A DNA stretch of 16,218 bases from CBFGTV01 sp965652145. Lineage in GTDB: Bacteria > Bacillota > Clostridia > Peptostreptococcales > Natronincolaceae. The notes beneath the pieces are model-generated. The model did no database searches, was not told the DNA's origin, and was given only the letters and a program-made list of their open reading frames with translations. Location: assembly GCA_965652145.1 (NCBI GenBank), contig CBFGTV010000075.1, forward strand, positions 1-16,218, read 5' to 3'. Below are positions 6,351 through 14,045 of the stretch, piece after piece. Numbering within the stretch: position 1 is the stretch's first letter; every line of letters starts with the position of its first letter. Both the position numbers and the translations under genes were made by a program.

Positions 6351-6803
6351 TTATTTTGTTAAAAGCCGCCTTTGGGTATATTTCCTTCTAAGGGAGTTTA
6401 AAGATAATACAATGGTCAGGGCCCCTGCGATGACAACGGCAATCATCAGGGCTTCACTGCCGTGATTGGCTGCCCCCGTGTAATCCTTCTCTATAATTGT
6501 AAGCATCGTGTAGTATAGCTTATAGCCCGGTACCAGGGGAATGATCGCTGGTATAATATAGACTGTAATGGGATTTTTATAATAAATTGCCAATACCTCG
6601 CTGATTAAGCCAACACATAGGGAGGCAAAAAAAGTTGAAAGCACTGATGAATTTGAAAGCTGGAAGCTAATTATATATACAGACCACCCAAGGCCCCCTG
6701 CCAAGGCCGATTTAAAGAGAGATGAACGGGGAGCGTTGAATAATACCGCAAAGCCAAGGGCACACATAAAAGCATAAACAAAATGCTTAAAAACCAGAAT
6801 CAT
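6351..6803 (-). CDS. Threonine/serine exporter small subunit, ThrE_2 (DUF3815) type
   Basis: A 150-residue integral membrane protein with about four to five helices. The stretch NPITVYIIPAIIPLVPG, followed by YKLYYTM, and later GSEALMIAVVIAGA, are hallmarks of DUF3815, the C-terminal half of Corynebacterium ThrE and the equivalent of E. coli YjjB. It probably forms one transporter with the DUF1212 protein encoded just upstream, exporting threonine or serine by proton-motive force; in E. coli the YjjP/YjjB pair has been linked to succinate export. The ATG overlaps the upstream stop as ATGA (6800-6803) and has AGGAGG just before it, so the two are translationally coupled. The C-terminal tail is strongly basic. 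Confidence 0.9.
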   Translation of the reverse strand: MILVFKHFVYAFMCALGFAVLFNAPRSSLFKSALAGGLGWSVYIISFQLSNSSVLSTFFASLCVGLISEVLAIYYKNPITVYIIPAIIPLVPGYKLYYTMLTIIEKDYTGAANHGSEALMIAVVIAGALTIVLSLNSLRRKYTQRRLLTK

Positions 6804-7591
6804 AATAATGTTCCTCCTGTCAAGTAAATCCAGGTCTGTAGTGTAAAACCTACACCAAAGGCAATGGAAACCGCAATCAGTAAAGCCTCTGTTCCCCTTG
6901 CCAGACCTGAAACTAAATCTCCAGCTATAGTATCACGCAGTGCATTGGTAATGGCTACCCCGGGTACCATGGTCATAATTGCACCGATTATGACCATATC
7001 AACGCTGATCTGGGGATGAATATAGGAAAATAATATGGCACATGCAGCCGCTATGAAACCCCCGATAATGTTTGTTAGAAATAAATTTAAATCAGCCTTT
7101 ACAAGTTTTAAAGTAACCAGGGTAGTTAAAACACTGGTAATTAGGGCAGCAGAAAATTCAAAGAGATTTGCTTCAAAAAGCAATGCAATAAAGGCACTGG
7201 CAATGCCGCCAAAAATTGCCTTGGTTTTCATTGGGAAGGGGGGAAGGTTTTCTATGGCCTTAAGCTGCATCATGGCCTCCTCCAATGACATAGATGATCC
7301 CACAAACTTCCTGGAAAAGTTATTAACCTCAGCAATCTTGTTTAAATTAATGCTTCTTGAGGTAATACGCTTTACATAAGAGATCATTTCATTATGATCT
7401 TCCCCCTCGTTATCAACGGAAATAATAATTCCAGTAGGGGTTACGTAGGACTCCACATAGGAGAAATTTCTTGATTTACATAATCTTATTATTGTATCCT
7501 CAACCCGATAGGTTTCAGCACCATTTTTTAACATAATTTCTCCGGCATAAAGGGCCATCACCAATAGACGTTTACGATTTACCTGTATCAT
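6800..7591 (-). CDS. Threonine/serine exporter large subunit, ThrE (DUF1212) type
   Basis: A 263-residue protein. A soluble N-terminal domain with the DUF1212 signature GAETYRVEDT (24-33) is followed by about five membrane helices and the conserved stretch VPGVAITNALRDTIAGDL with LARGTEALLIA. It corresponds to E. coli YjjP and the N-terminal half of ThrE. The start at 7591 is preferred to an in-frame start at 7657. GGAGG (complement of 7601-7605) lies nine bases before it, and the family begins close to this point; the 22 extra residues would also run across the promoter. It is first in a two-gene operon and transcribed divergently from glyA, so a link to serine/glycine/threonine balance is plausible. 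Confidence 0.9.
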   Translation of the reverse strand: MIQVNRKRLLVMALYAGEIMLKNGAETYRVEDTIIRLCKSRNFSYVESYVTPTGIIISVDNEGEDHNEMISYVKRITSRSINLNKIAEVNNFSRKFVGSSMSLEEAMMQLKAIENLPPFPMKTKAIFGGIASAFIALLFEANLFEFSAALITSVLTTLVTLKLVKADLNLFLTNIIGGFIAAACAILFSYIHPQISVDMVIIGAIMTMVPGVAITNALRDTIAGDLVSGLARGTEALLIAVSIAFGVGFTLQTWIYLTGGTLL

Positions 7592-7616
7592 GATATAACA
7601 CCTCCAAAATAGTATT

Positions 7617-7645
7617 ATTATACCAAATTTAAGAGGATATAGTAA
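7617..7645 (-). promoter_or_regulatory. Promoter of the ThrE-type exporter operon
   Basis: On the minus strand TATAAT (7617-7622) is preceded after 17 bases by TTACTA (7640-7645, 4 of 6). Confidence 0.55.
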
Positions 7646-7713
7646 GGGATAAATCAAAAATTAATTGTTTCATTTTTGATAACCTTTGGCATCAAAGAGA
7701 AAACGACTTTATC

Positions 7714-7742
7714 TTGTAAAATACTATCATTAATTTTATAAT
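7714..7742 (+). promoter_or_regulatory. Promoter of glyA
   Basis: TTGTAA at 7714-7719 (4 of 6) and a perfect TATAAT at 7737-7742, 17 bases apart. The leader is only about 37 bases, so there is no room for a large riboswitch. It lies back to back with the exporter promoter, about 70 bases away. Confidence 0.55.
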
Positions 7743-7785
7743 TAAATTGTATATAAAAATCGGTAAGCTGAAGGGAGAAATGCAA

Positions 7786-9018
7786 ATGAACTTCGAAATG
7801 TTAAAAGAGACCGACCCAGAAATTTACGAGACAATTTTAAGAGAAACAAGGCGTCAGCGGGAAAAAATTGAGCTGATAGCTTCAGAAAATTTTGTCTCTG
7901 AAGCAGTGATGGAGGCCATGGGAAGTCAATTAACAAATAAATATGCAGAGGGGTACCCAGGAAAAAGGTACTATGGTGGATGTGAAGAGGTGGATGTGGC
8001 AGAGGATCTCGCCCGGGATCGACTTAAACAGCTATTTAAGGCTGACCATGCCAATGTACAGCCCCATTCCGGTGCTAATGCAAATTTAGGTGTGTATTTT
8101 GCAATCCTTCAGCCAGGAGATACGGTTCTGGGAATGAATTTATCCCATGGAGGCCACTTAACCCATGGAAGTCCGGTCAATATTTCTGGCACCTATTATA
8201 ACTTCGTAGCCTATGGAGTTGATGAAAAAACCCATACAATTAACTATGAAGAGGTAAGACGAATCGCTAAAGAAACCAAACCAAAGCTGATTGTGGCTGG
8301 GGCCAGTGCTTATCCTAGAACCATAGACTTTAAACGCTTTAGAGAAATTGCCGATGAGGTCGGAGCCTATTTAATGGTTGATATGGCCCATATTGCCGGG
8401 TTGGTGGCAACAGGCCTGCATCCAAACCCCTGTGAATGGGCCGACTTCGTTACCACAACAACCCATAAAACCCTTAGGGGGCCAAGGGGCGGCGCTATTC
8501 TCTGTAAAGAAAAATATGCTAAGATGATTGATAAGGCCATTTTCCCAGGAATACAAGGAGGGCCATTAATGCATGTCATCGCGGCCAAGGCCGTTTCCTT
8601 TAAGGAAGCCCTAAGCCCGGAATTTAAGGAATATCAACAACAGGTAGTAAAAAATGCAAAAAGACTGGGAGAAGAATTAACTAAAAGAGGCTTTAATCTG
8701 GTTTCTGAAGGAACAGACAACCATTTGCTATTAATTGATTTGAGGAATAAGAATATTACCGGAAAGGATGCAGAACGGCTATTGGATGATATTGGAATCA
8801 CAGTCAATAAAAATACGATTCCCTTTGATCCCCAAAGCCCTTTTGTGACCAGCGGTATCAGAATAGGAACCCCTGCAGTTACCACCAGGGGAATGAAAGA
8901 GGAGGATATGGCCAGTATTGCCACAATTATCGCCACAATTATTGATCATCCCGATAAAACCCAAGAGGCAAGGGCCATGGTAAAGGGGCTTTGCAAGCAA
9001 TTCAAACTATACGAATAA
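7786..9018 (+). CDS. glyA: Serine hydroxymethyltransferase
   Basis: This PLP enzyme interconverts serine plus tetrahydrofolate with glycine plus 5,10-methylene-tetrahydrofolate, and can also cleave allo-threonine. The 410 residues are the normal bacterial length. Visible landmarks are IASENFVS (31-38), EGYPGKRYYGG (55-65), HSGANAN (94-100), VDMAHIAGL (198-206) and the PLP-lysine motif TTTTHKTLRGPRGG with Lys228. The start is ATG 7786. AAGGGAG at 7771-7777 is eight bases before it, while ATG 7780 is only two bases away and TTG 7747 has no site. In an amino-acid fermenter it feeds glycine and one-carbon units. The divergent neighbour is a threonine/serine exporter pair. Confidence 0.97.
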   Translation: MNFEMLKETDPEIYETILRETRRQREKIELIASENFVSEAVMEAMGSQLTNKYAEGYPGKRYYGGCEEVDVAEDLARDRLKQLFKADHANVQPHSGANANLGVYFAILQPGDTVLGMNLSHGGHLTHGSPVNISGTYYNFVAYGVDEKTHTINYEEVRRIAKETKPKLIVAGASAYPRTIDFKRFREIADEVGAYLMVDMAHIAGLVATGLHPNPCEWADFVTTTTHKTLRGPRGGAILCKEKYAKMIDKAIFPGIQGGPLMHVIAAKAVSFKEALSPEFKEYQQQVVKNAKRLGEELTKRGFNLVSEGTDNHLLLIDLRNKNITGKDAERLLDDIGITVNKNTIPFDPQSPFVTSGIRIGTPAVTTRGMKEEDMASIATIIATIIDHPDKTQEARAMVKGLCKQFKLYE

Positions 9019-9059
9019 TAAGCAGTAATATTATCATTGATCCTTATTTAAAAGAGAGG

Positions 9060-9106
9060 GCCGGCACCTATTCTATGATTCCTTTGGTGCCGGCACTGCT
9101 GGTTTT
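9060..9106 (+). terminator. Hairpin after glyA, probable terminator
   Basis: GCCGGCACC (9060-9068) pairs perfectly with GGTGCCGGC (9086-9094). An outer AGCAGT (9021-9026), just after the glyA stop, can also pair with ACTGCT (9095-9100), which brings the hairpin next to GGTTTTTA. The U-run is short and lies six bases beyond the main stem, so strength is uncertain. Confidence 0.6.
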
Positions 9107-9180
9107 TATGAGCTATGGCTTCAATCCCTCCTTAAAAGCTGATATACTGTAAATAAAACACGGTTTGGAGGTATGATACC

Positions 9181-10587
9181 TTGATTTCCAAGAAAATGAC
9201 AATGGCAATACTGCAAAGTATTTTGCACTACCTTGAGGAAGGAATTCATGTGATTGATGCCGAGGGCCGAACAATTTATTATAATCAAGCGATGGCCGAA
9301 TTAGAGGGCATGGAAATACATGATGTTATGGGAAAAAGGATGCTAGATGTTTTCCCTTCCTTAAATCATAATACCAGTACCTTGATTCGGGCCCTGGCAT
9401 CAGATCAAATTATAGAAAATCAAAGTCAGACCTATTTAAATAATCGTGGCAAGGAAGTCACCACCTTAAATACCACCATCCCCCTTATCGACAGGGGAGA
9501 GCATATTGGGGCCCTTGAAATCGCTAAAAACGTAACGGAAATAAAAAATCTTTCAGATGAAATTTTAAAGCTTAGACAGCGATTAGCTCCACCAAGCTCC
9601 TCTGGCAGAGGGGAAATTAAAAAATATACCTTTGAAACATTAAAGGGAAAAAGTCCTTCCTTTATGAAGGCCCTTAGGCAGGCTAGAAGTGCTGCTGCCA
9701 CCAGTTCCAGCGTTCTAATTTATGGTGAAACCGGTACAGGAAAGGAGCTTTTTGCTCAAGGTATTCATTATAGTGGGGTAAGAAAGGGTAGACCCTTCTT
9801 GGCTCAAAATTGTGCCGCTCTGCCTGAAACACTCCTGGAAGGGATATTGTTTGGTACTGCAAAGGGAGGCTTTACAGGGGCCATAGATAGACCAGGAATT
9901 TTTGAGCAGGCCCATGGCGGTACCATATTACTGGATGAAATTAATTCCATGGGGCTACAGCTTCAGGCAAAGCTGCTAAGGGTGCTGCAGGAGGGATACG
10001 TAAGAAGGGTAGGCGGATTAAAGGATATTCCCATTGATGTACGGATTATCGCCACCACCAATGAAGCGCCTTTGAGGGCCATTGAAAGGGGAAACCTAAG
10101 AAAAGATCTGTATTATAGGCTTAATGTGGTGAATATTACCATACCAAGTTTAAGAGAGCGTACAGAGGATATTTTACTACTGGCCGACTATTTCATCAAT
10201 CGATATAATAAGAGTTTGGGCAAGGAGGTTTGGATGCTTTCTACCGAAGCCAGTGAGTGTTTTTTAAGCTATTCCTGGCCAGGAAATGTGAGGGAGCTGG
10301 AAAATGTAATAGAGGGTGCCATGAACATGATTCATGAAGAGCACATTATTAAACCAGAACATCTGCCGGAGCAAATTTTGGCCGAATCCATTGAATGCCA
10401 AAACGCTGACATACAGCAGCTATTTAATCAATTGGGGACAATTGGTTTAGATGAGGCGCTTGAGGCATTGGAACAAAAAATGATAGAATCGGCCCTTGAA
10501 AAAAATAAAGGAAATATTTCCCGTGCAGCGAAGGAGCTTGGAATTAAGCGTCAAACTCTACAGCACAAGATTAAAAAATATAATTAA
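9181..10587 (+). CDS. Sigma-54-dependent transcriptional activator, PAS-AAA+-Fis (RocR-like)
   Basis: A 468-residue enhancer-binding protein that would activate sigma-54 polymerase. It has a PAS sensor domain (about 10-118, with VIDAEGRTIYYNQAMAELEG), then a AAA+ core. The core shows Walker A GETGTGKE (182-189), the sigma-54 contact loop GGFTGA (229-234, usually GAFTGA), Walker B GGTILLDEIN (246-255) and the arginine region RKDLYYRLNV (307-316). A C-terminal Fis-type helix-turn-helix follows (444-468, NISRAAKELGIKRQTLQHK). There is no receiver domain, so it should sense a ligand rather than a phosphate. The build is that of B. subtilis RocR, which responds to ornithine or citrulline. TTG 9181 follows GGAGGT at 9167-9172 by eight bases. 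Its place directly upstream of a sigma-54 promoter and the ornithine genes makes it their likely activator. Confidence 0.93.
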   Translation: MISKKMTMAILQSILHYLEEGIHVIDAEGRTIYYNQAMAELEGMEIHDVMGKRMLDVFPSLNHNTSTLIRALASDQIIENQSQTYLNNRGKEVTTLNTTIPLIDRGEHIGALEIAKNVTEIKNLSDEILKLRQRLAPPSSSGRGEIKKYTFETLKGKSPSFMKALRQARSAAATSSSVLIYGETGTGKELFAQGIHYSGVRKGRPFLAQNCAALPETLLEGILFGTAKGGFTGAIDRPGIFEQAHGGTILLDEINSMGLQLQAKLLRVLQEGYVRRVGGLKDIPIDVRIIATTNEAPLRAIERGNLRKDLYYRLNVVNITIPSLRERTEDILLLADYFINRYNKSLGKEVWMLSTEASECFLSYSWPGNVRELENVIEGAMNMIHEEHIIKPEHLPEQILAESIECQNADIQQLFNQLGTIGLDEALEALEQKMIESALEKNKGNISRAAKELGIKRQTLQHKIKKYN

Positions 10588-10634
10588 AGTGCAAAAATAT
10601 TTGCCTATAATGCAAATGTTTTTGCACTTTTTTA
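10586..10634 (+). terminator. Rho-independent terminator of the sigma-54 regulator gene
   Basis: A 19-base stem (10586-10604 with 10612-10630; all pairs Watson-Crick except one G-U) closes on a seven-base loop CTATAAT and is followed by TTTTAC. The stem includes the last bases of the stop codon. It stops read-through from the regulator into the ornithine operon. The same bases form the tandem dyads listed next. Confidence 0.85.
10590..10626 (+). promoter_or_regulatory. Tandem dyads, candidate enhancer sites for the sigma-54 activator
   Basis: Two copies of TGCAAA-N4-TTTGCA stand in tandem: 10590-10605 (last base C instead of A) and 10611-10626 (perfect). Their centres are 21 bases apart, two helical turns, so two activator dimers would bind the same DNA face. 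They lie about 228 and 249 bases upstream of the predicted start of the ornithine operon, a normal distance for looping. That the RocR-like protein binds here is inferred. Confidence 0.55.
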
Positions 10635-10819
10635 CTTTTTTAAAATCTAATCAAAAGTAGCAAGGAATAACTATACATTTAAAGGAAAATTTGTATGATT
10701 ACAAGTTTTTTAATGATGCTGGTATTTATTCAACAACCTGATTGAAATTAACTGACAAAACAAATGAATAATTAGAAAAGATAAATTAATGAATATTAGA
10801 AGCAATCAAACGATAATTG

Positions 10820-10835
10820 TGGCAAGATAATTGCA
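10820..10835 (+). promoter_or_regulatory. Sigma-54 (-24/-12) promoter of the ornithine operon
   Basis: TGGCAAGATAATTGCA fits the consensus TGGCAC-N5-TTGCW, with the GG at 10821-10822 and GC at 10833-10834 exactly 12 bases apart. Only the last base of the TGGCAC box differs. Transcription would start near 10846, 29 bases before ord. The 185 bases between the upstream hairpin and this promoter are AT-rich and hold no gene that I can see; they contain a weak TTGTA-N4-TACAA dyad at 10691-10704. Confidence 0.85.
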
Positions 10836-10874
10836 GTAGAAATAAATAACTTTAAATAAAATGGAGGGAATAAA

Positions 10875-11927
10875 ATGGAAAATGTTAAGGTTATTATTTG
10901 GGGCTTTGGTGCCATGGGCAGTGGAATGGCCAAAATGCTGTTAAAAAAGAAGGGAGTGGAAATTGTAGGGGTCTGTGATCGTGCAGAAGCCCGTATCGGA
11001 AAGGATATTTATGAGGTATTGGAGGTGGAAAGGTTAGATAGGAAGCCCGTAATCGTTACTGACAACATAGATGAAATTGCCAAACCAGGCTTTGCAGATA
11101 TCGCCCTGGTGGCGACGGATTCCTTTACACGTCATACCTTTGACAAAATTAAAAAGTTGGTGGAGCAAAAAATAAATGTGATCTCTACAGCCGAAGAAAT
11201 GGCCTTTCCCCAGGCCCAGGAGCCTGAGCTGGCAAAGGAGATGGATCAGCTGGCCAGGGAAAATGGTGTATCAATCCTTGGAACAGGTATTAATCCCGGT
11301 TTTGTCTTAGACTTACTTATTCTAGCCCTCACAGGAACCTGTGAGGAGGTTGATTTTATTAAAGCCGCCAGAATTAACGACCTATCTCCCTTTGGTCATG
11401 CGGTTATGGAAGAACAGGGAGTGGGTCTATCGGTTGAAGCCTTTAAGGATGGAGTAGCCAATGGTAAGGTAGCTGGTCACGTGGGCTTTCCTGAATCCAT
11501 TGGAATGATCGCCCAGGGAATCGGCTGGAAGATCGATAAAATCCAGCAAACCAGGGAGCCTATCGTGACAAATGTCCCCCGTCAAACCCAGTATGCCAAG
11601 GTGGAGGCCGGTAATGTGGCGGGCTGCCGTCAATGCGGCTATGGTTATCAGGGCGAGGAAGTTAAAATTGATATGGAACATCCACAGCAGATCCTGCCAG
11701 AAAAGGAAGGGGTCGATACGGGGGATTACATCTGGATTAAGGGGACACCGAACATAAATCTTCAAATTAAACCTGAAATCCCCGGAGGTATCGGAACTAT
11801 AGCCATGTGTGTCAATATGATTCCCCATGTGATCAATGCGACACCAGGGTTGAAAACGATGCTTGATTTACCAGTACCAAGGGCAATTATGGGGGATATG
11901 AGAGAGTTAATACAAAGGCAGGGATAA
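10875..11927 (+). CDS. ord: 2,4-diaminopentanoate dehydrogenase
   Basis: Ord oxidatively deaminates (2R,4S)-2,4-diaminopentanoate to 2-amino-4-oxopentanoate with NAD(P)+, the second redox-relevant step of ornithine fermentation. The 350-residue protein opens with a Rossmann dinucleotide-binding motif (IWGFGAMGSGMAKMLL, about 8-23) and continues with a DapB/homoserine-dehydrogenase-like catalytic part (for example GTGINPGFVLDLLIL). A Cys pair, CRQCGYGYQGEE, lies in the C-terminal third. GGAGGG lies about seven bases before ATG 10875. The identification is firm because the four genes that follow complete the pathway. It is the first gene after the sigma-54 promoter and is three bases from ortA. 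Confidence 0.93.
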   Translation: MENVKVIIWGFGAMGSGMAKMLLKKKGVEIVGVCDRAEARIGKDIYEVLEVERLDRKPVIVTDNIDEIAKPGFADIALVATDSFTRHTFDKIKKLVEQKINVISTAEEMAFPQAQEPELAKEMDQLARENGVSILGTGINPGFVLDLLILALTGTCEEVDFIKAARINDLSPFGHAVMEEQGVGLSVEAFKDGVANGKVAGHVGFPESIGMIAQGIGWKIDKIQQTREPIVTNVPRQTQYAKVEAGNVAGCRQCGYGYQGEEVKIDMEHPQQILPEKEGVDTGDYIWIKGTPNINLQIKPEIPGGIGTIAMCVNMIPHVINATPGLKTMLDLPVPRAIMGDMRELIQRQG

Positions 11928-11930
11928 AAA

Positions 11931-12239
11931 ATGATGATAAAAAAGGGTGCGTGGGTAAGAATCCATGAAATTATATTAAAGCCAGAGGAGAGATCAGGTA
12001 ACCTTCCCCAGGATACAAAGCAGGTTCCACTGGAAATGTGGGTGAAGGGATTTTTGGAGGAGCCGGCCGCCGTGGGGGACTTAGTGAAGGTTAGAACGAT
12101 TACAGGCCGGCAGGTGGCTGGTAGACTCATTGAAGTAAATCCCTTTTATGACCATGACTTTGGTAAATTTGTACCTGAATTGCTTGAAATCGGAATTCAA
12201 TTAAGGGGAATGCTATGGGAAGGTGACCAAAATGAGTAA
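11931..12239 (+). CDS. ortA: 2-amino-4-oxopentanoate thiolase, small subunit
   Basis: OrtA is the small partner of OrtB; together they cleave 2-amino-4-oxopentanoate with coenzyme A to D-alanine and acetyl-CoA. The 102-residue protein opens with MMIKKGAWVRIHEIILKPEE and contains a beta-rich middle (VGDLVKVRTITGRQVAGRLIEV). This length and its position between ord and the PLP subunit fit the known OrtA. ATG 11931 or 11934 can serve as the start; AGGCAGGG lies upstream inside the end of ord. It overlaps ortB by eight bases, which points to coupled translation. It has no known catalytic residues of its own. Confidence 0.92.
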   Translation: MMIKKGAWVRIHEIILKPEERSGNLPQDTKQVPLEMWVKGFLEEPAAVGDLVKVRTITGRQVAGRLIEVNPFYDHDFGKFVPELLEIGIQLRGMLWEGDQNE

Positions 12240-13653
12240 AGAGATAAGCTATGAAGCCGTCATGGGAAGACGGGGAGATATAATGAAAAGGGCTGTGGGA
12301 ATCGACTTCAGTGTTTTTGAATATGACACCATTGCCTTTGATTATGAAAGAATGATGCGAGAAACCGGCTATACTCTTCAGGAAATGCAAAAAATTCAAG
12401 GAGAAACGGGAGTGGGCAATACACCGCTACTGGAGCTGAAAAATTTAACCCAGTTGGCCAGAAGGCTCTCCCCCAAGGGAAGGGGAGCCAGAATCTTTAT
12501 TAAAGATGAAGCGGCCAATCCTTCCGGTAGCTTTAAAGCTCGTCGAGCCGCCAATGCTGTTTATCATGCTAAAAAACTGGGGTATAAAGGGGTAATTGCT
12601 GCCACCAGCGGTAATTACGGTGCAGCGGTGGCCAGTCAGGCTGCCATGCATGGCTTAAGATGCATTATTGTTCAGGAGTGCTATGACAGTCATGGTAAGG
12701 GACAGCCTGAAATTATTGAAAAAGCCAGAAAATGTGAGGCCTATGGGGCCGAAGTGGTTCAGTTAACCGTAGGTCCTGAGCTATTTTACGTATTTTTAAG
12801 GCTTTTGGAGGAAACTGGGTTTTTCAATGCCTCCCTCTATACACCCTTTGGCATTGCCGGAGTAGAAACCCTAGGGTACGAATTGGCCGTGCAGCTTAGG
12901 GAGCGAGAGGGAAGGGACCCCGATGTGGTGGTCTGTACCAATGCAGGGGGCGGAAACCTGACGGGAACTGCCAGGGGACTTCTAAAGGCTGGAGCAGAAA
13001 AGACAGAAATCGTCGGGGCCAGCGTAAATCTAAAGGGGCTTCATATGGCCAGTGATTACGATTTCAATCGAAAATCCTTTACAACAGGCCATACGGGCTT
13101 TGGAATTCCTTTCTCCACATGGCCCGATCGGTCAGACGTACCCCGATCTGCCGCAAGGCCCCTGCGGTATATGGATCGATACCTGCTGGTGAACCAAGGG
13201 GAGGTCTTTTATATGACAGAAGCCCTGGCCCAATTGGAAGGGCTGGAACGTGGACCCGCAGGCAACACCTCCTTGGCAGCGGCCTTTAGCCTGGCCCAGG
13301 AGCTTGACCAGGATCAGATTATTGTGGTTCAGGAAACAGAATATACGGGGGCGGGGAAACATATACAGCCTCAACTGTCCTTTGCCAGAGAGAATGGTGT
13401 TGAAATCAGCCTTGGTAACCCTGAAGAGGAAGTACCGGGTAAAAGTATTATTTTACCGGCCCATCCAGGTTTGCTAAAGGCCCGGGAGCTGGATATGAAT
13501 CAGCTTAGAAAATCCTATCTTAAAAACTGTATAGAACAAAATCAGCTCAAAGAGATAACCAAAGGGGATCTTGACTTTTTGATTATTGACAGTAAATCAG
13601 ATGAAGCTTTGGTATTGGAAGTGTTGTCGAAGAATGAAGTGGTGGTTAAATAA
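12232..13653 (+). CDS. ortB: 2-amino-4-oxopentanoate thiolase, PLP-binding large subunit
   Basis: OrtB is the PLP subunit of the thiolase that splits 2-amino-4-oxopentanoate to alanine and acetyl-CoA. The 473-residue protein is fold-type II, related to threonine synthase. The PLP lysine is Lys102 in NPSGSFKARRA, the phosphate or substrate loop is TSGNYGAAVASQAAM (125-139), and a Gly-rich loop CTNAGGGNLTGTARGL follows. I prefer ATG 12232 to GTG 12223 because GGAAGGTG lies about seven bases before the ATG and too close to the GTG. It overlaps ortA by eight bases, so the two subunits are probably made in step. A 26-base gap then separates it from oraS. Confidence 0.94.
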   Translation: MSKEISYEAVMGRRGDIMKRAVGIDFSVFEYDTIAFDYERMMRETGYTLQEMQKIQGETGVGNTPLLELKNLTQLARRLSPKGRGARIFIKDEAANPSGSFKARRAANAVYHAKKLGYKGVIAATSGNYGAAVASQAAMHGLRCIIVQECYDSHGKGQPEIIEKARKCEAYGAEVVQLTVGPELFYVFLRLLEETGFFNASLYTPFGIAGVETLGYELAVQLREREGRDPDVVVCTNAGGGNLTGTARGLLKAGAEKTEIVGASVNLKGLHMASDYDFNRKSFTTGHTGFGIPFSTWPDRSDVPRSAARPLRYMDRYLLVNQGEVFYMTEALAQLEGLERGPAGNTSLAAAFSLAQELDQDQIIVVQETEYTGAGKHIQPQLSFARENGVEISLGNPEEEVPGKSIILPAHPGLLKARELDMNQLRKSYLKNCIEQNQLKEITKGDLDFLIIDSKSDEALVLEVLSKNEVVVK

Positions 13654-13679
13654 ACCAGAATAACAACGGAGGTGTCGTA

Positions 13680-14045
13680 ATGAAGCGAGGGGATGACTTT
13701 CAAAGCAGAAGAAGCCATCTGGCAAATCTCAGTGAAGCGGAGCTGGAAAAGAGGTTTTGGCAGCTGGCAGAGGAAATTGTAAATCCAATGATTGAACTGG
13801 CCTATCGGCATACCAGTCCTTCCATTGAACGTTCTATTTTAATGAGAATGGGCTTTTCCAGTATAGAAGCCAAGGCCATTGTAGAGGGCGTTATGGATCG
13901 GGGCCTGATGGGAAAGGGAGCAGGTCATGTGGTGTATCGGCTGGCCAGGGAAAAGGCCATGGAAATTCGAGCTGCAGGCCTGGAATTGGCCCAGGGAAGA
14001 TTGTGGGATGAAGCCTGCGCCCTATTTAAAGGAGGTGCCCGGTAA
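13680..14045 (+). CDS. oraS: D-ornithine 4,5-aminomutase, small subunit
   Basis: OraS is the small subunit of the adenosylcobalamin- and PLP-dependent mutase that moves the terminal amino group of D-ornithine to C4, giving (2R,4S)-2,4-diaminopentanoate. The 121-residue, largely helical protein (RSHLANLSEAELEKRFWQLA; SSIEAKAIVEGVMDRGLMGKG) has the expected length of about 120. ATG 13680 follows GGAGG by about eight bases. Its stop overlaps the oraE start by one base (TAATG), typical for obligate partners. The identity depends mainly on size and position next to oraE. Confidence 0.93.
   Translation: MKRGDDFQSRRSHLANLSEAELEKRFWQLAEEIVNPMIELAYRHTSPSIERSILMRMGFSSIEAKAIVEGVMDRGLMGKGAGHVVYRLAREKAMEIRAAGLELAQGRLWDEACALFKGGAR

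Noticed and set aside
7035..7379. A 114-codon plus-strand frame inside the ThrE-type exporter gene
   Set aside because: The minus-strand gene has family motifs and an operon partner; the opposite frame is only its shadow.
10691..10704. TTGTA-N4-TACAA dyad followed by T residues upstream of the sigma-54 promoter
   Set aside because: The arms are only five AT-rich bases and do not match the TGCAAA dyads; chance is likely in this AT-rich stretch.
11427..11828. A 133-codon minus-strand frame inside ord
   Set aside because: It is fully antisense to ord, has no ribosome binding site and no recognisable domain.
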